Assembly (NCBI RefSeq): GCF_964204645.1
Contig: NC_134033.1
Span: 8,282,231 to 8,346,230, forward strand
Reading direction: 5' to 3'
From: Tubulanus polymorphus
Taxonomy: Eukaryota > Nemertea > Palaeonemertea > Tubulaniformes > Tubulanidae
Length of the DNA stretch: 64,000 bases
Position 1 is the stretch's first letter; every line of letters starts with the position of its first letter. This document shows, piece by piece, positions 26,201-33,103 of this stretch. A program made the translations under genes and the position numbers. The notes under the pieces are model-generated. The model saw nothing but the letters and a program-made list of their open reading frames with translations, was not told the DNA's origin and made no database searches.

Positions 26201-29200
26201 ATATATACGTACTCTTATGCCTTTCAGGCCGTGAACTCCGATATCGCCTCGACCACCCAATTCTCCAGCTGGGCCGCGTCTACCCATCTCCCCGGGAATT
26301 CCGGGCACACCCTGCGGTCCTTGCAGCCCAGGAATACCAATATTACCCTAGAAGATAAAGAGAAAATACTTAGAGTTTGTTCATCACGCAAAACCAAATT
26401 CCTTTTGTAACTGTCTTTTCTCGGGAAACTTACTCGCTCCCCCTTGATTCCTTTGCAATCACACCTTGACCCAGCTACACATCCTTTACAAGCCTGAAAA
26501 TGAAAAAATTCAGAAAAATATAGTGTTTAGATGTGGACAATTATAGGACCGGATATCTTCTCTTCATTAGGTTAAAAGGATCCAGTCTCCACGGGATTAA
26601 GTAATCCAAGTTTCCGAGATCCAGTTGCCTTTACAAATCAAATGAGTGCCTAATGATACAAGTCAGAGCGTATGTGTAGGTCATAGGACAGTAATTTGAC
26701 AGCAATGCTATGCCAAATCTAATCAATTGAGGCAGTTTGAAGTCTGCCAGATGCATGCACCATCTGATGATACTATGTTACATCACTCATGGATACAGTA
26801 GCAGTCGATCAGTTGATAGACCAGGAGTTTGACTCAGAATATATTTTCCCTCCTAAAACTACATATCATACTTCTTTTCTCTGCAATATGGACTCTATGG
26901 GCATAGCAATCTTTGGTCAATCTCATTTGTGGACGACCCAGTCTCCACAAGCCAGGTCATTCAATTTTCAGAAAATTCCTTGGTAGTCTACGCGGCCATC
27001 ACATAACACCAAAAATACATGAAGAATATACATTTTACGTACTTTTCATAACATTTTAAATTTCTCCAACTAAATCCAAGGCCAAAGAATCAGAATTTCT
27101 AACAGATATTTCTGACACAGTCTGTCACGGTGTGGATCCACACAGATAAATAACAAAGTTAAGTTGTGGTCTGCCCTCATGCATGTTCTTAGATTTACCG
27201 CAGGAAAGAAACAAATACACAATTTTTTCCACGAAATTCTTAAAATCTTAAATCGAAATCTTACACATCGGAAGAAATTGGAGGCCAGGAGTTGTTCATA
27301 TTTCTCAGGATGGCTCAAAGAGGTGAAGACCTATGTGTAACAGGGGTGGATCTAGGCTTGAGGTCCAGACTCCTGCCTTCCTGCAAGGATGGTTTTTTTT
27401 GGTCTAAAACTTGCAAACCTGACTCATCCCCTCAGAAATTGCATCTTTTCGGATGTATATATCTCTTCAAAAATTTCCAAATACACCGAGGGTGGTATGC
27501 CACTCGCAGCCACATCAGGAATTTACATTTCCCTAGATTTGCCTCTTATGGTTAACCACAAGCGCGAGGAAAAATCATGGAAACACCCACCACCATCCAC
27601 CCTATTTACATGTTCAAATTAGAAAACTATTTTTGCAATGCAGGAAATTACAATTAAATGATAAACAAATTTTAAGGAAACCTTTTTGTCTTGTAAAGGC
27701 TGGTTCCAGCATGTGGTCTTACTCCAGTCGCCTCAATTTAGTTGAAAAAAATCTAGGATTAAGTTTTCTTAATTTTCATTCAAATTCAGCCCTTTTTGAA
27801 AAAGTACCTTTAAATATCAAGCCACTCCTATCCTAAGGGTCCTATGGAATTTACCACAATATTGTACTTCTGTGTTTAACAGAAATTGCCCATGAAGGAC
27901 GGTTAGTCAAAAGTTTGGGAAAGGGGGCAAAGGGCACAGCCCTTTTCTTATTTGCCCACACACAATGGAAAGAAAGAGTGGCTTGGACTGAACTGACATA
28001 TGAACTTTTGGTGCTGTCAGTTCACAAATGGAAGCTAATCGGGCTCGGGAGAGATACAGCGTGTTGGGTACTGCCAGTCCCCCTACGGTGCTCTGAGTTT
28101 AGTATCGAGAAACCTTCTGATATCAGGACAATACTCAGTCTAATCTGGATAATTTGATGCTACTTTCCACAGGGTTATATTTATTCAACAGCACATAGGA
28201 CTTTTACATCAACATCTACTTAGAAACTACCAGACTAATGATAGACCAGACTAAATCCAGACTTCAAGACTTACTATGGCCAAAAAATATAAAAATGGAA
28301 AATTTGATCTTGTCTCCCGCCCTTGTAGTTGTTTCCTAATCTCGATGCATTTAATTAGGCAGGCAACCAAAATTAACCTGTATCAGTCGTTTGCCAATTC
28401 AGGCTGGATCATGCACGTTTGAAGCATTTTTAGATTGCCACGGCTATTCGCTAATTGCTGATTTTTGACAAGCGAATTTACTTCAATTTCATAAAAACGT
28501 GATATTCAAAGAGAAAACGTCATTCAGTAAATTATTGCTGCGGCATTCACGCTGCAGTCACTGCACTATTGACACCTCTACGGAGGGGTGATTACTTACA
28601 TGACCCAGAAAGTTTTTCTCATTATGTCAGAATTAATTCCAATTTGTTTCTTAGCAATGGAAATATCTACTACCTGCTGTTCTTGGGAACAATTTTTGGC
28701 GAATCTTCTCTAAGATAATAATATTGAAGAATAAAATACTTTACAATAGACAAATTTAACGAATTCACTTCGAGGGTATTAAATTCTTAATATGTATAGG
28801 CCTATACAGGCAGATAGAATTAAATGACTACCTTTTGTCACAGTGTTACAAATATGAGATTGAAAGGACATTATAATGGTTAGAATCATTGGTTAAGTGA
28901 CCACAGTTTGAATAAGTTTATCTAGAATTGAATAAATCAATACAATATGACAATAGCAGGTAGTCAAGCGAAATTTAGTGGTTTCACATTCCATCAAAAT
29001 TAAATTATTTTAATCAAGAAATGCTTATGTCGGACCTTTCATTGATCTACAGTTGACTTGACACAGAAAGAGGGTTCGACTTCTTATCAATCCATTGATA
29101 ACGCCTTATGACAGAAGTGCTAAGATAAGAAGATAACTTCATCCATCCTGATAATAGCCGGGTTCACACTAGATTCGGCACTTACGAAGTGCCATACTTC

Positions 29201-31861
29201 GCTGGTGCCGAATTCACCAAAATACGGCGCTTACACAGCCAGTTACGTTCACACTAAGAGTCGGCAATTCGGCACTTAATAAGCCCAGTATAGAAGTCAC
29301 CCAGGGTGCCAATAGAGGGGAGTGTAATTAGTGTTTAGTGTTTTGTACTACGCAGATGTAAATACGCGGCTAGCTAAGCGCCGAATCTGCGTTCACACTA
29401 CAGAAAATATGCGGCCAGCTCAGTTCCATACTGAGATTGGGATTTAATATGCCGTTTATTTCACAACGGAACTGAATAAGCCGCGAATAGGCCTCGAATA
29501 ATTTCTTAGTGTGAACGCTTAGTACCGTACGGAAATTCTAGTGTGAACGCAGCTAATGTCAATTGTAAGCTTAGATACGGATATAGAAAAATATCCATTG
29601 ATACACTATAGCCGTGTTCACATGACAACTAATTAGACCGGTAAATGGGTTTGAACCTGGTACGGTCCAAATTTTAACCAGACCAAATTTTGGTGAGCAT
29701 TTACACAGCGTTTTGAAACGCATTGATAAAATCGCTTGTCACCGGGCCCACAAGATGTTGCCATCTGCTAAATAATTAACTGGGCCTGGAGCAAGCAGAG
29801 CAAGACATTCTTCATTAGACCAATTTGATCCTGTCAGGTTTAGAAATTTTGGTGAATTCCATTTTATTCTATCACGCTGAAATTCTAAGTGCCGTTTAAA
29901 CACGATTCAAAACAGAAGTAAATCGAATTATGATTGCGACATACGAATATTTGTTATGCTCCAAACATTTCCATGGTATAGGGAGGAAAAAACAGTAGGC
30001 CTACTAAAAAATAATTGTATAAACTGTAATAAAAGCATTTAAAACTTAATAGACTGGACTCACTGCAGAGGTTGCGACATCTACCACAGAGATTCAGAAC
30101 TGCGATTTAGACCAGACCTGCTGTTTCTGTCCACACATAGATTAAGACTGAACCTGGTTCGCTCTTTAAAGTCCGCCGCACACGGCATAACATTTGTTTC
30201 GCCAAAACAGAAAACATGTTTTTCAGAAAATGTTTTTCGTAAAACGGTTTGCCAGCAAACGATAAAACGTTCAACGGACACAGAAAACATTTCTCGCGCC
30301 ATGGAATCCATGGAGACAACAATAAACTCAGTGATTCACATCAATTTTTGTAATGCCATGTGATGCATTGTTGCTCGCTGATTGGTTATTCAGCCATGGA
30401 TGTTTTGCAAAACACAAGATATCCATCGCACACAGGGTGAAAACGTTTTTTGCAAATCAAGCATTGCTTGTTTCGCGAAAAAAAATTTTTCTGTTCGGCG
30501 TTTTGTTTTGACTCCCCTATACACGGCATAACAAAAACCATCGAAAATGTGTTTTCGGTGCCGTGTGCGGCACGCTTTAGACCGTGCATAGACCGGTCTA
30601 AACTAGACCGGTCTAATTTTTAATGGTATTTTTGCCCGTGTGAACGCTTGGTCCATCTGAATTGGACCGGACCAAATTTAGACTGGTCTAAATTATGTAA
30701 AAAACAAAATATTCACAGAACATGTCTATAATATTCATTAATGATTTCGTCTTTAATGTATCGTCTTCTCAGCTTGGAGTGAGAATGACAGATCATTAAA
30801 TGGTAGGCCTATTCTTCACCAATTTCACCTGAATTACATATTGTAGTCTTTCTTTCTTTTTTGAACGGTATAGGGCAAATAGTTACAGTACTTCGGTGGT
30901 ACCCTAACTCAATAAGGTTTTCTCAAGGTTTCTCAAACTCAAAATTCTTTTTATCATTCTATAATTACAACAGGGTATCTTTGGTAGCCATTTCATTCCA
31001 CGACTGTTGAATAAATCGATCTTTAAGGAATAATTTCATATAATTATTTTAAACCATTGACATCTACTGGATCTTGGATCATCCATTCTAATCTAAGCTA
31101 ACTAGGATTAGGATTAGGATTTCATTTACACTCTTCTATGGAACATGGAAGGAGACCTAGGCTATATAAAGTATAGGCCCCCTACAATATTTACAATTAA
31201 CAGAAAATATAAACTTGAACATACTTAATTAAGTATAAAATTGTTATCAACAATATATACCTACATACGGTACACTATTCAAAACAAAGGGCCTCAATTA
31301 TTGGAGGGATCTACATGCATCTAAGCCTTTTTTAATGAATTTTGCAAAGTGGATCAGTAGTAGCCTAGGATTTTTTAGAATATCTAGATTGCCAAAAAGA
31401 GTTCACATTCAAAATATTTTCACGGATTTTATTCAGTAAGTTGTAGTCAAAAATAAAATGTAATTTATAACCTTAAAACATACAAGCGGAACATAATCTA
31501 TCATTTCTAATTAACGAACCTAAACAAAAGTATCGTGCGCCATCTATCCATCATCCTGTGAACTGCCACAGAGAAAACAGTGAAATTCATCGGTTTGGCC
31601 TTAATACTCGATCGAGCAAATCGCCTCAATATATTCGCGCCGTATTGAAGAGATATTCACGCAATTATGTTAAGGACAATTCAATCTCAAAATGATGTGT
31701 GCAATAAGAAAGGTAACTTTAAAATGAAATTCAGATTTAAGAAATCATTTCGGTTTGGTTCTTACCGCCGCATCGGCATATGACACCAGCATCAGCAGTA
31801 GTAATCCAAGCGCTAATAAACTGATCAAAGTATGTCTCTCTAGAACTTCACGAAACTTCAT
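1..31861 (-). CDS. COL4A1: Collagen IV alpha1-like chain, gene overview (5' part, 18 exons)
   Basis: Secreted basement-membrane collagen; in known animals two alpha1-type chains and one alpha2-type chain form a heterotrimer that networks through 7S and NC1 domains. Seen here: a 32-residue signal-peptide exon, a 7S exon with four cysteines ([14 protein letters not shown]), the GCNGTKG glycosylation hallmark in exon 5, then Gly-X-Y repeats with typical type IV interruptions. Coding pieces: 31766-31861, 26434-26493, 26213-26347, 25224-25268, 24004-24066, 23809-23889, 23237-23320, 20764-20826, 20241-20318, 19960-20127, 19665-19727, 19199-19351, 18550-18766, 13545-13745, 7280-7465, 2724-2821, 1952-2143 and 1-96 (about 694 codons, no frame break). 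The 7S spacing resembles vertebrate alpha1 more than alpha2. The gene is cut by the window edge, so NC1 is not seen. Family assignment is secure; alpha1 class is likely. Confidence 0.93.
97..1951 (-). other. alpha1-like intron 17
   Basis: 1.9 kb, AT-rich. Contains a MITE-like element at about 697-1165 (listed separately) and otherwise no exon or recognisable element. Confidence 0.8.
697..1165. mobile_element. MITE-like element with CCCCC-rich inverted ends
   Basis: The left end reads CTAGGATAATTGCCCCC and the right end, on the other strand, CTAGGAAAATTGCCCC followed by more GGGGCAATTGTC copies. The interior of roughly 400 bp is AT-rich and non-coding. This fits a non-autonomous DNA transposon; superfamily and exact ends are not determined. 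Confidence 0.45.
1952..2143 (-). CDS. COL4A1: alpha1-like exon 17
   Basis: 64 codons from [16 protein letters not shown] through an interruption ESMGGDSFR to [12 protein letters not shown]. Acidic X positions alternate with lysine. Acceptor ATTTAG, donor GTACGT, phase 0 at both ends. Confidence 0.95.
2144..2723 (-). other. alpha1-like intron 16
   Basis: 580 bp. Holds an imperfect repeat of TACTACGG and TAGTACA phrases around 2365-2460; nothing else seen. Confidence 0.7.
2724..2821 (-). CDS. COL4A1: alpha1-like exon 16 (phase 1 to phase 0)
   Basis: 98 bp: completes a split glycine codon, then [27 protein letters not shown]. Acceptor TTTGTAG, donor GTAAGT. This exon restores phase 0; the four exons 13 to 16 together are 702 bp, exactly 234 codons. 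Confidence 0.95.
3304..3342. repeat. Perfect 14 bp hairpin
   Basis: TGTGATCTGTGTGC at 3304-3317 pairs exactly with GCACACAGATCACA at 3329-3342 around an 11-base loop. It is probably a relic of a mobile element; there is no evidence of a functional RNA. Confidence 0.6.
3830..5750. other. CpG-richer insert of unknown origin
   Basis: Base composition differs from the AT-rich intron around it, with many CG dinucleotides and several AATAAA signals (near 4575, 5040 and 5307). No transposase, reverse transcriptase or other family is recognisable in six frames. An old LTR-type element or a nested non-coding transcript are possible; undecided. Confidence 0.3.
6340..6800. repeat. Degenerate TGCCCTTTTT repeat tract
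   Basis: The phrase TGCCCTTTTT recurs many times, and from about 6650 it settles into units like CAATATAATGTGCCCTTTTT separated by GCAATTGATT. Period varies between about 22 and 46 bp. Open frames here are low-complexity by-products. Confidence 0.6.
7280..7465 (-). CDS. COL4A1: alpha1-like exon 15 with Cys-x-x-Cys interruption
   Basis: 186 bp, phase 1 at both ends. Reads [17 protein letters not shown], later [16 protein letters not shown] and GDPGFI. The paired cysteines in an interruption resemble cysteine-containing interruptions of vertebrate type IV chains, which form interchain or loop disulfides. Acceptor TTTCTAG, donor GTATGG. Confidence 0.95.
7466..13544 (-). other. alpha1-like intron 14
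   Basis: 6.1 kb. Holds a transposon-end motif TGTGAACACAGCTA at 8594-8607, a LINE 3' remnant at about 11320-11695, a small direct duplication AACATATAATGATTTAGGAA near 10303-10341 and a TA-rich tract near 12797-12818. No collagen exon seen. Confidence 0.75.
11320..11695 (+). mobile_element. LINE (CR1-like) 3' end remnant
   Basis: An open stretch ends [20 protein letters not shown] followed by [18 protein letters not shown] and a stop. Its layout (LRKxxIPxxY, P, K, ELIN, LxKFL) matches the far C-terminus of non-LTR retrotransposon ORF2 proteins. A short 3' UTR follows with AATAAA at 11675-11680 and GCTATTCTATC. No reverse transcriptase core is present, so it is a 5'-truncated copy. Confidence 0.5.
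13545..13745 (-). CDS. COL4A1: alpha1-like exon 14 (phase 1 to phase 1)
   Basis: 201 bp: completes a split glycine codon, then [15 protein letters not shown], an interruption [14 protein letters not shown] and GVKGLPGT, ending in the first base of another split glycine codon. Acceptor TTTCTAG, donor GTAACA. Long introns on both sides (4.8 and 6.1 kb). Confidence 0.95.
14015..14135. repeat. Isolated monomer of the 152 bp satellite
   Basis: Shares CTCACCACAATCATA, the GAGC...TTTGCAATCGATTGCGGT block, ACAAAATATGCATAG and CCCCCTGGTGG with the tandem array 1.6 kb away. Diverged, single copy. Confidence 0.6.
15736..16762. repeat. Tandem array, about 152 bp unit, nearly 7 copies
   Basis: Unit landmarks repeat in order: CAATGACCTTGAAACTCACC, ATAGAACATGTCATGAGCTA, GATTGTGGTAACAAAATATG, AATATGGAAATACTAAGTTA, GCCCCCTGGTGGCCATAT. 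The CCCCTGG landmark recurs at about 15881, 16015, 16167, 16321, 16472 and 16627, a spacing of 134-155 bp. On the minus strand the landmark reads GGCCACCAGGGGGC. Open frames across it are artefacts. Confidence 0.85.
16770..18446 (-). repeat. Long interspersed repeat with internal AAGATGG units
   Basis: Begins, on the minus strand, with AGTCCCAGCGGGCTATTGCG at 18446, a phrase also found on the plus strand near 47185. Inside are about three tandem units of 127-136 bp marked by TCAAGATGG (17398, 17534, 17661) and a duplicated block (GATCAAGGTAATTGAT near 16938 and 18178). A cysteine-rich fragment lies at 17030-17130 minus. Class unknown; probably a non-autonomous or composite element. Confidence 0.6.
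17030..17130 (-). pseudogene. Cysteine-rich protein fragment in repeat
   Basis: On the minus strand the sequence reads [18 protein letters not shown] then ATCRGC, a dense C-x-C...C-x-C...C-x2-C pattern like the zinc-binding CXC-type tails of some transposon proteins. The frame continues into non-coding-looking sequence, so this is at most a relic. Identity is uncertain. Confidence 0.3.
18550..18766 (-). CDS. COL4A1: alpha1-like exon 13 (phase 0 to phase 1)
   Basis: 72 codons plus one base, from [17 protein letters not shown] through [10 protein letters not shown] to GERGLP, with an interruption FSMK. The last base is the first G of a glycine codon, so the donor (GTAAAT) creates a phase-1 junction. 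Acceptor TTGCAG. A 4.8 kb intron follows. Confidence 0.95.
18767..19198 (-). other. alpha1-like intron 12
   Basis: 432 bp of unremarkable AT-rich intron; nothing recognised. Confidence 0.8.
19199..19351 (-). CDS. COL4A1: alpha1-like exon 12
   Basis: 51 codons, seventeen uninterrupted triplets beginning [16 protein letters not shown] and ending GEDGLLGEP; includes an N-G-S sequon. Lysine- and arginine-rich Y positions suggest hydroxylysine and crosslinking sites. Acceptor CAACAG, donor GTAAGT, phase 0. Confidence 0.96.
19352..19664 (-). other. alpha1-like intron 11
   Basis: 313 bp; nothing recognised beyond splice signals. Confidence 0.8.
19665..19727 (-). CDS. COL4A1: alpha1-like exon 11
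   Basis: 21 codons, [20 protein letters not shown] then R, seven perfect triplets. Acceptor TTTTTCTAG, donor GTAAGT, phase 0. 63 bp, like exons 5 and 8. Confidence 0.95.
19960..20127 (-). CDS. COL4A1: alpha1-like exon 10
   Basis: 56 codons starting [16 protein letters not shown], an interruption [13 protein letters not shown] with an N-L-T sequon, then [16 protein letters not shown] and GFKGRRGPD. Acceptor TTTTTTCAG, donor GTAAGT, phase 0. Gly-Pro-Pro triplets before the interruption should make a very stable helix segment. Confidence 0.95.
20165..20215. repeat. (TA)n microsatellite inside a 113 bp intron
   Basis: An uninterrupted 51 bp TA run. It fills almost half of intron 9 (20128-20240) and lies between the donor of exon 9 and the acceptor of exon 10. 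Confidence 0.97.
20241..20318 (-). CDS. COL4A1: alpha1-like exon 9 with basic interruption
   Basis: 26 codons, [16 protein letters not shown] followed by the basic non-repeat stretch [10 protein letters not shown]. The donor is GTTTGT, weaker than the gene's other donors (mostly GTAAG-type). The following intron is only 113 bp and contains a long TA microsatellite. Confidence 0.9.
20319..20763 (-). other. alpha1-like intron 8
   Basis: 445 bp AT-rich intron, including ATATATTATATATAATTAAT near 20592; nothing else seen. Confidence 0.8.
20764..20826 (-). CDS. COL4A1: alpha1-like exon 8
   Basis: 21 codons, [20 protein letters not shown] then Q; seven perfect triplets with an N-G-S sequon. Acceptor after a T-rich tract (TTTTTTAG), donor GTCAGT, phase 0. 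Confidence 0.94.
21569..22370. repeat. Large inverted repeat (foldback), about 390 bp arms
   Basis: Left arm 21569-21954 and right arm 21976-22370 are reverse complements with few differences, separated by about 21 bases. The innermost match is CAACACTAGGTCAC against GTGACCTAGTGTTG, and the outer match is ACGGAGCACAGGCACT against AGTGCCTGTGCACGG. The right arm carries a small CTACCTTTT duplication. Two tail-to-tail SINE-like copies would explain it. Confidence 0.9.
22371..22445 (-). mobile_element. tRNA-derived SINE head adjoining the inverted repeat
   Basis: On the minus strand about 75 bases read TGGTTAGATAAGGCG (A-box-like), later GTGGGTTCGAGTCCTGC (B box GGTTCGAGTCC), and run directly into the right arm of the inverted repeat. 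It looks like the pol III promoter of a SINE and has no clean cloverleaf, so it is not called a tRNA gene. The left arm lacks this head. Confidence 0.6.
23237..23320 (-). CDS. COL4A1: alpha1-like exon 7 with hydrophobic interruption
   Basis: 28 codons, [18 protein letters not shown] then [10 protein letters not shown]. The segment [12 protein letters not shown] breaks Gly-X-Y for about twelve residues and is unusually hydrophobic. Acceptor TTTTTAG, donor GTAAGA, phase 0. The frame is open through both splice borders, so the interruption is not a sequencing artefact visible here. Confidence 0.92.
23321..23808 (-). other. alpha1-like intron 6
   Basis: 488 bp. Contains four loosely repeated segments built on AAACTAGTCTT/CCTT and GCTGCATTT (about 23400-23690), an old local duplication. 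Confidence 0.6.
23809..23889 (-). CDS. COL4A1: alpha1-like exon 6
   Basis: 27 codons starting GARGEPG, with a short non-repeat interruption LPLTV before [15 protein letters not shown]. Interruptions of this kind just after the 7S region are characteristic of type IV chains and give flexibility. Acceptor TTTCCAG, donor GTAAAT, phase 0. Confidence 0.94.
24004..24066 (-). CDS. COL4A1: alpha1-like exon 5: 7S N-glycosylation hallmark
   Basis: 21 codons, [13 protein letters not shown] then FDGCNGTK. The GCNGTKG motif is the conserved 7S cysteine plus N-linked glycosylation sequon known in type IV collagens. Acceptor TTTAG, donor GTAAAG, phase 0. The partner gene has a 63 bp exon ending in the same CNGTK. 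Confidence 0.96.
24067..25223 (-). other. alpha1-like intron 4
   Basis: 1.16 kb. Holds the tRNA-like tandem units at 24381-24665; the rest is AT-rich with nothing recognised. Confidence 0.75.
24381..24665 (+). repeat. Tandem tRNA-like units (about 4 copies)
   Basis: Units of about 70-100 bp share ACAGGGGTTTGTACTTTGAC, AGAGCCCCATGA and a T-arm-like end: CAGGTCCGAATCCCTA in unit 1, CAGGTTTGAATCCCTG in unit 2, then weaker copies ending CAGGTTTGAAT. The ends resemble B boxes, suggesting tRNA-derived monomers. No intact cloverleaf or anticodon is clear. Confidence 0.5.
25224..25268 (-). CDS. COL4A1: alpha1-like exon 4
   Basis: 15 codons, [15 protein letters not shown], five perfect Gly-X-Y triplets. 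Acceptor TTTTAG and donor GTAAGT, phase 0. The partner gene has a 45 bp exon at the same position that ends in the same NG/PGIP-type triplets. Confidence 0.95.
25269..26212 (-). other. alpha1-like intron 3
   Basis: 944 bp. About 25814-26115 is a diverged MITE copy; a 127-codon open stretch at 25412-25795 on the minus strand shows no recognisable domain and is not called. Confidence 0.7.
25814..26115 (-). mobile_element. MITE family B, diverged copy (minus orientation)
   Basis: Read on the minus strand it follows the 44.4 kb copy: CATCGGACCAGGC, GAATTGCAACTGGT, GCATTGTTTAGTATCAAGTG, GCGCTCTCTAATTCGG and an end TATGATCGAGGCTA. Non-coding, about 300 bp. Confidence 0.6.
26213..26347 (-). CDS. 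COL4A1: alpha1-like exon 3: first triple-helical block of 7S
   Basis: 45 codons of unbroken Gly-X-Y, beginning [13 protein letters not shown] and ending GLKGIR. It includes an RGD tripeptide (GGRGDIG). Donor GTACGT. The length, 135 bp, and phase 0 at both ends equal those of exon 4 in the divergent partner gene, marking it as the paralogous exon. Confidence 0.95.
26434..26493 (-). CDS. COL4A1: alpha1-like exon 2: 7S cysteine cluster
   Basis: 20 codons: [20 protein letters not shown]. The pattern C-x2-GC-x5-C-x-C followed by KG-x-KGERG matches the N-terminal 7S segment of alpha1-type chains, where the cysteines crosslink four trimers. Acceptor TTTTCAG and donor GTAAGT; both borders phase 0. 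The intron to exon 3 is only 86 bp. Confidence 0.93.
29155..29555 (+). mobile_element. MITE family A, copy 1
   Basis: Ends TAGCCGGGTTCACACTAG and, on the other strand, TAGCTGCGTTCACACTAG; about 401 bp, with internal phrases ATTCGGCACTTACGAAGTGC and GGTGCCGAATTCAC. A second copy in the same orientation lies at 54769-55145. No coding capacity. Confidence 0.75.
29609..30700 (+). mobile_element. MITE family C, interrupted by family D
   Basis: Starts TAGCCGTGTTCACATGAC, then repeated TAGACCGG and GACCAAATTT phrases; after the insert at 30167-30579 it resumes with TAGACCGGTCTAA and GGACCGGACCAAATTTAGAC. A partial copy is at 45636-45740. The far end is not sharply defined. Confidence 0.5.
30167..30579. 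mobile_element. MITE family D nested in family C
   Basis: Inverted ends TAAAGTCCGCCGCACACGGC (left) and, on the other strand, TAAAGCGTGCCGCACACGGC (right), enclosing about 370 bp rich in AAAACATTT/TTTTTCG phrases. Family C sequence lies on both sides, which indicates a later insertion. Confidence 0.65.
31766..31861 (-). CDS. COL4A1: alpha1-like exon 1: start codon and signal peptide
   Basis: 32 codons, [10 protein letters not shown] then a hydrophobic core [15 protein letters not shown] and a small-residue c-region ending ADAA, a standard secretory signal peptide with cleavage likely near the ADA/A boundary. The ATG is the first in frame after a TAA at 31874-31876 and has A at -3. The donor GTAAG lies just below 31766 and leaves phase 0. 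It is separated by a 5.3 kb intron from the 7S exon. Confidence 0.9.
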
Positions 31862-33002
31862 CGTTGATTCCGATTAACGTCCGCCAATAATCCGTTATGG
31901 TTATCCACTATTTCAGCTCATGCAGCATCCGTTCGACGCACGTGATCGCAAGAAATTCGACAATTTCGGCCGCTTGTCTTCGACGAGAGATCCTCACTTC
32001 AGAGCACCCATGATGGTGCGACTACCGAGTCTACTTCGCGTCTACTCGGGGCGGGCGCGTTAACTCCCGCGTCAATCTCAATACAGTGGTGCGCATAACC
32101 AATGAGACGCGCGGTATGTCAAAGAAACCTCGGCTCTGCCGTGCACATATGAAGTGTCATTGGTGACGGAGCCATTTAGGTTTGATTCCAACTACCGGTA
32201 TTAAACGAAATTTTCAATCGTTGGAACGTAACATGTAGTAAACAATCATCGGCAAAAGACGATGACAGAATAGAGTTCATCAAGGATACCATGTAGGCCT
32301 ACCCAAAAATTTATTTTACCTAATTGATTTTTACTCGAATATTTTTATTTTAGACATTTTAGAGTTAAGTTATTGTAATTAGGCCCGTATTGTCCTTTAA
32401 GACCGAATCTAAGCCTATGTAGGTGTCGTAGGCCTACATGGCATCTAGACTTCGTGTCATACACTGTAGGCTATATCCACATTCTCAACTCCCCAGACCT
32501 GGTCCCTCCGAGTTGTAAAGTATTGTAACATTCAAATTGAGCATATGAAATCTTTTTTTTCTTGTAAATCTTAAATCAGAGATTTATTATCATACAAGAT
32601 GCACTGAAAGATTTATTTCAAAATCCTAAAAAGTGATAAGATTTTCAATGGGGTAGCCTAGTCACTTATATTTTGCAACACCGTGTACACGATTGGCCGC
32701 ACCACTTATGTGATTGGTGTGTAGTAGTCGTAAGCCCCGCCTAGTTGTGTCTGCTAACACGTGCGGCACTGACTTTATCAGCTGTTTGAGCGCCCGTGTT
32801 GTACCCGCCAGGCTTTGAGAACGCACTGAGTGCTTGAAAGCCGCATTCTCGGCCCCGAAAAACACGCCGCCACCGAAACAGCAAATGACGACGTGTGGAA
32901 ATTATCGCAATTCGGATTAAATTAATAAGAATCACTGGCCAAGGATAAGTACAAAGTTTTGGGATACGAACTCAGCCCGATCTGCTGAGCGAGGAAGAGA
33001 AA
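31862..33002. promoter_or_regulatory. Divergent promoter interval of the collagen IV pair
   Basis: 1,141 bp between the two start codons, including both unknown 5' UTRs. Near the minus gene: a GC box GGGGCGGGC at 32048-32056, CCAAT at 32099-32103 and inverted CCAAT (ATTGG) at 32159-32163. Near the plus gene: ATTGG at 32692-32696 and 32713-32717 and CCCCGCC at 32735-32741. Both flanks are CpG-rich; about 32190-32660 is AT-rich. Vertebrate COL4A1/COL4A2 share a much shorter CCAAT/GC-box promoter, so co-regulation is inferred by analogy. I see no clear TATA box tied to either start. Confidence 0.75.
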
Positions 33003-33103
33003 ATGTGGTCTCGCGACACTACAGTCGGGATGTTAGCGTCCCATCCTCGATTACCAAACCATATACGAGCGGTTTGCAGTACGTTTAGGACTTCGTTTAA
33101 ATG
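33003..33103 (+). CDS. COL4A2: alpha2-like exon 1: start codon and basic n-region
   Basis: 33 codons plus two bases. The first ATG after an in-frame TAA at 32946-32948 is 33003 (A at -3); a second in-frame ATG at 33030 would give a shorter start. It encodes [18 protein letters not shown] and then a basic stretch ending TSFK plus a split Trp codon. Donor GTAAGA, phase 2. Alone the exon is unremarkable; the frame is fixed by the hydrophobic core in exon 2. Confidence 0.75.

Larger units (their letters stand above)
26494..31765 (-). other. alpha1-like intron 1
   Basis: 5.3 kb between the signal-peptide and 7S exons. 26.5-29.1 kb shows no recognised element; 29155-30700 is a cluster of MITEs, one nested; 30.7-31.7 kb is AT-rich and plain. 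As a first intron next to a promoter it could hold enhancers, but none is identifiable by eye. Confidence 0.7.
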
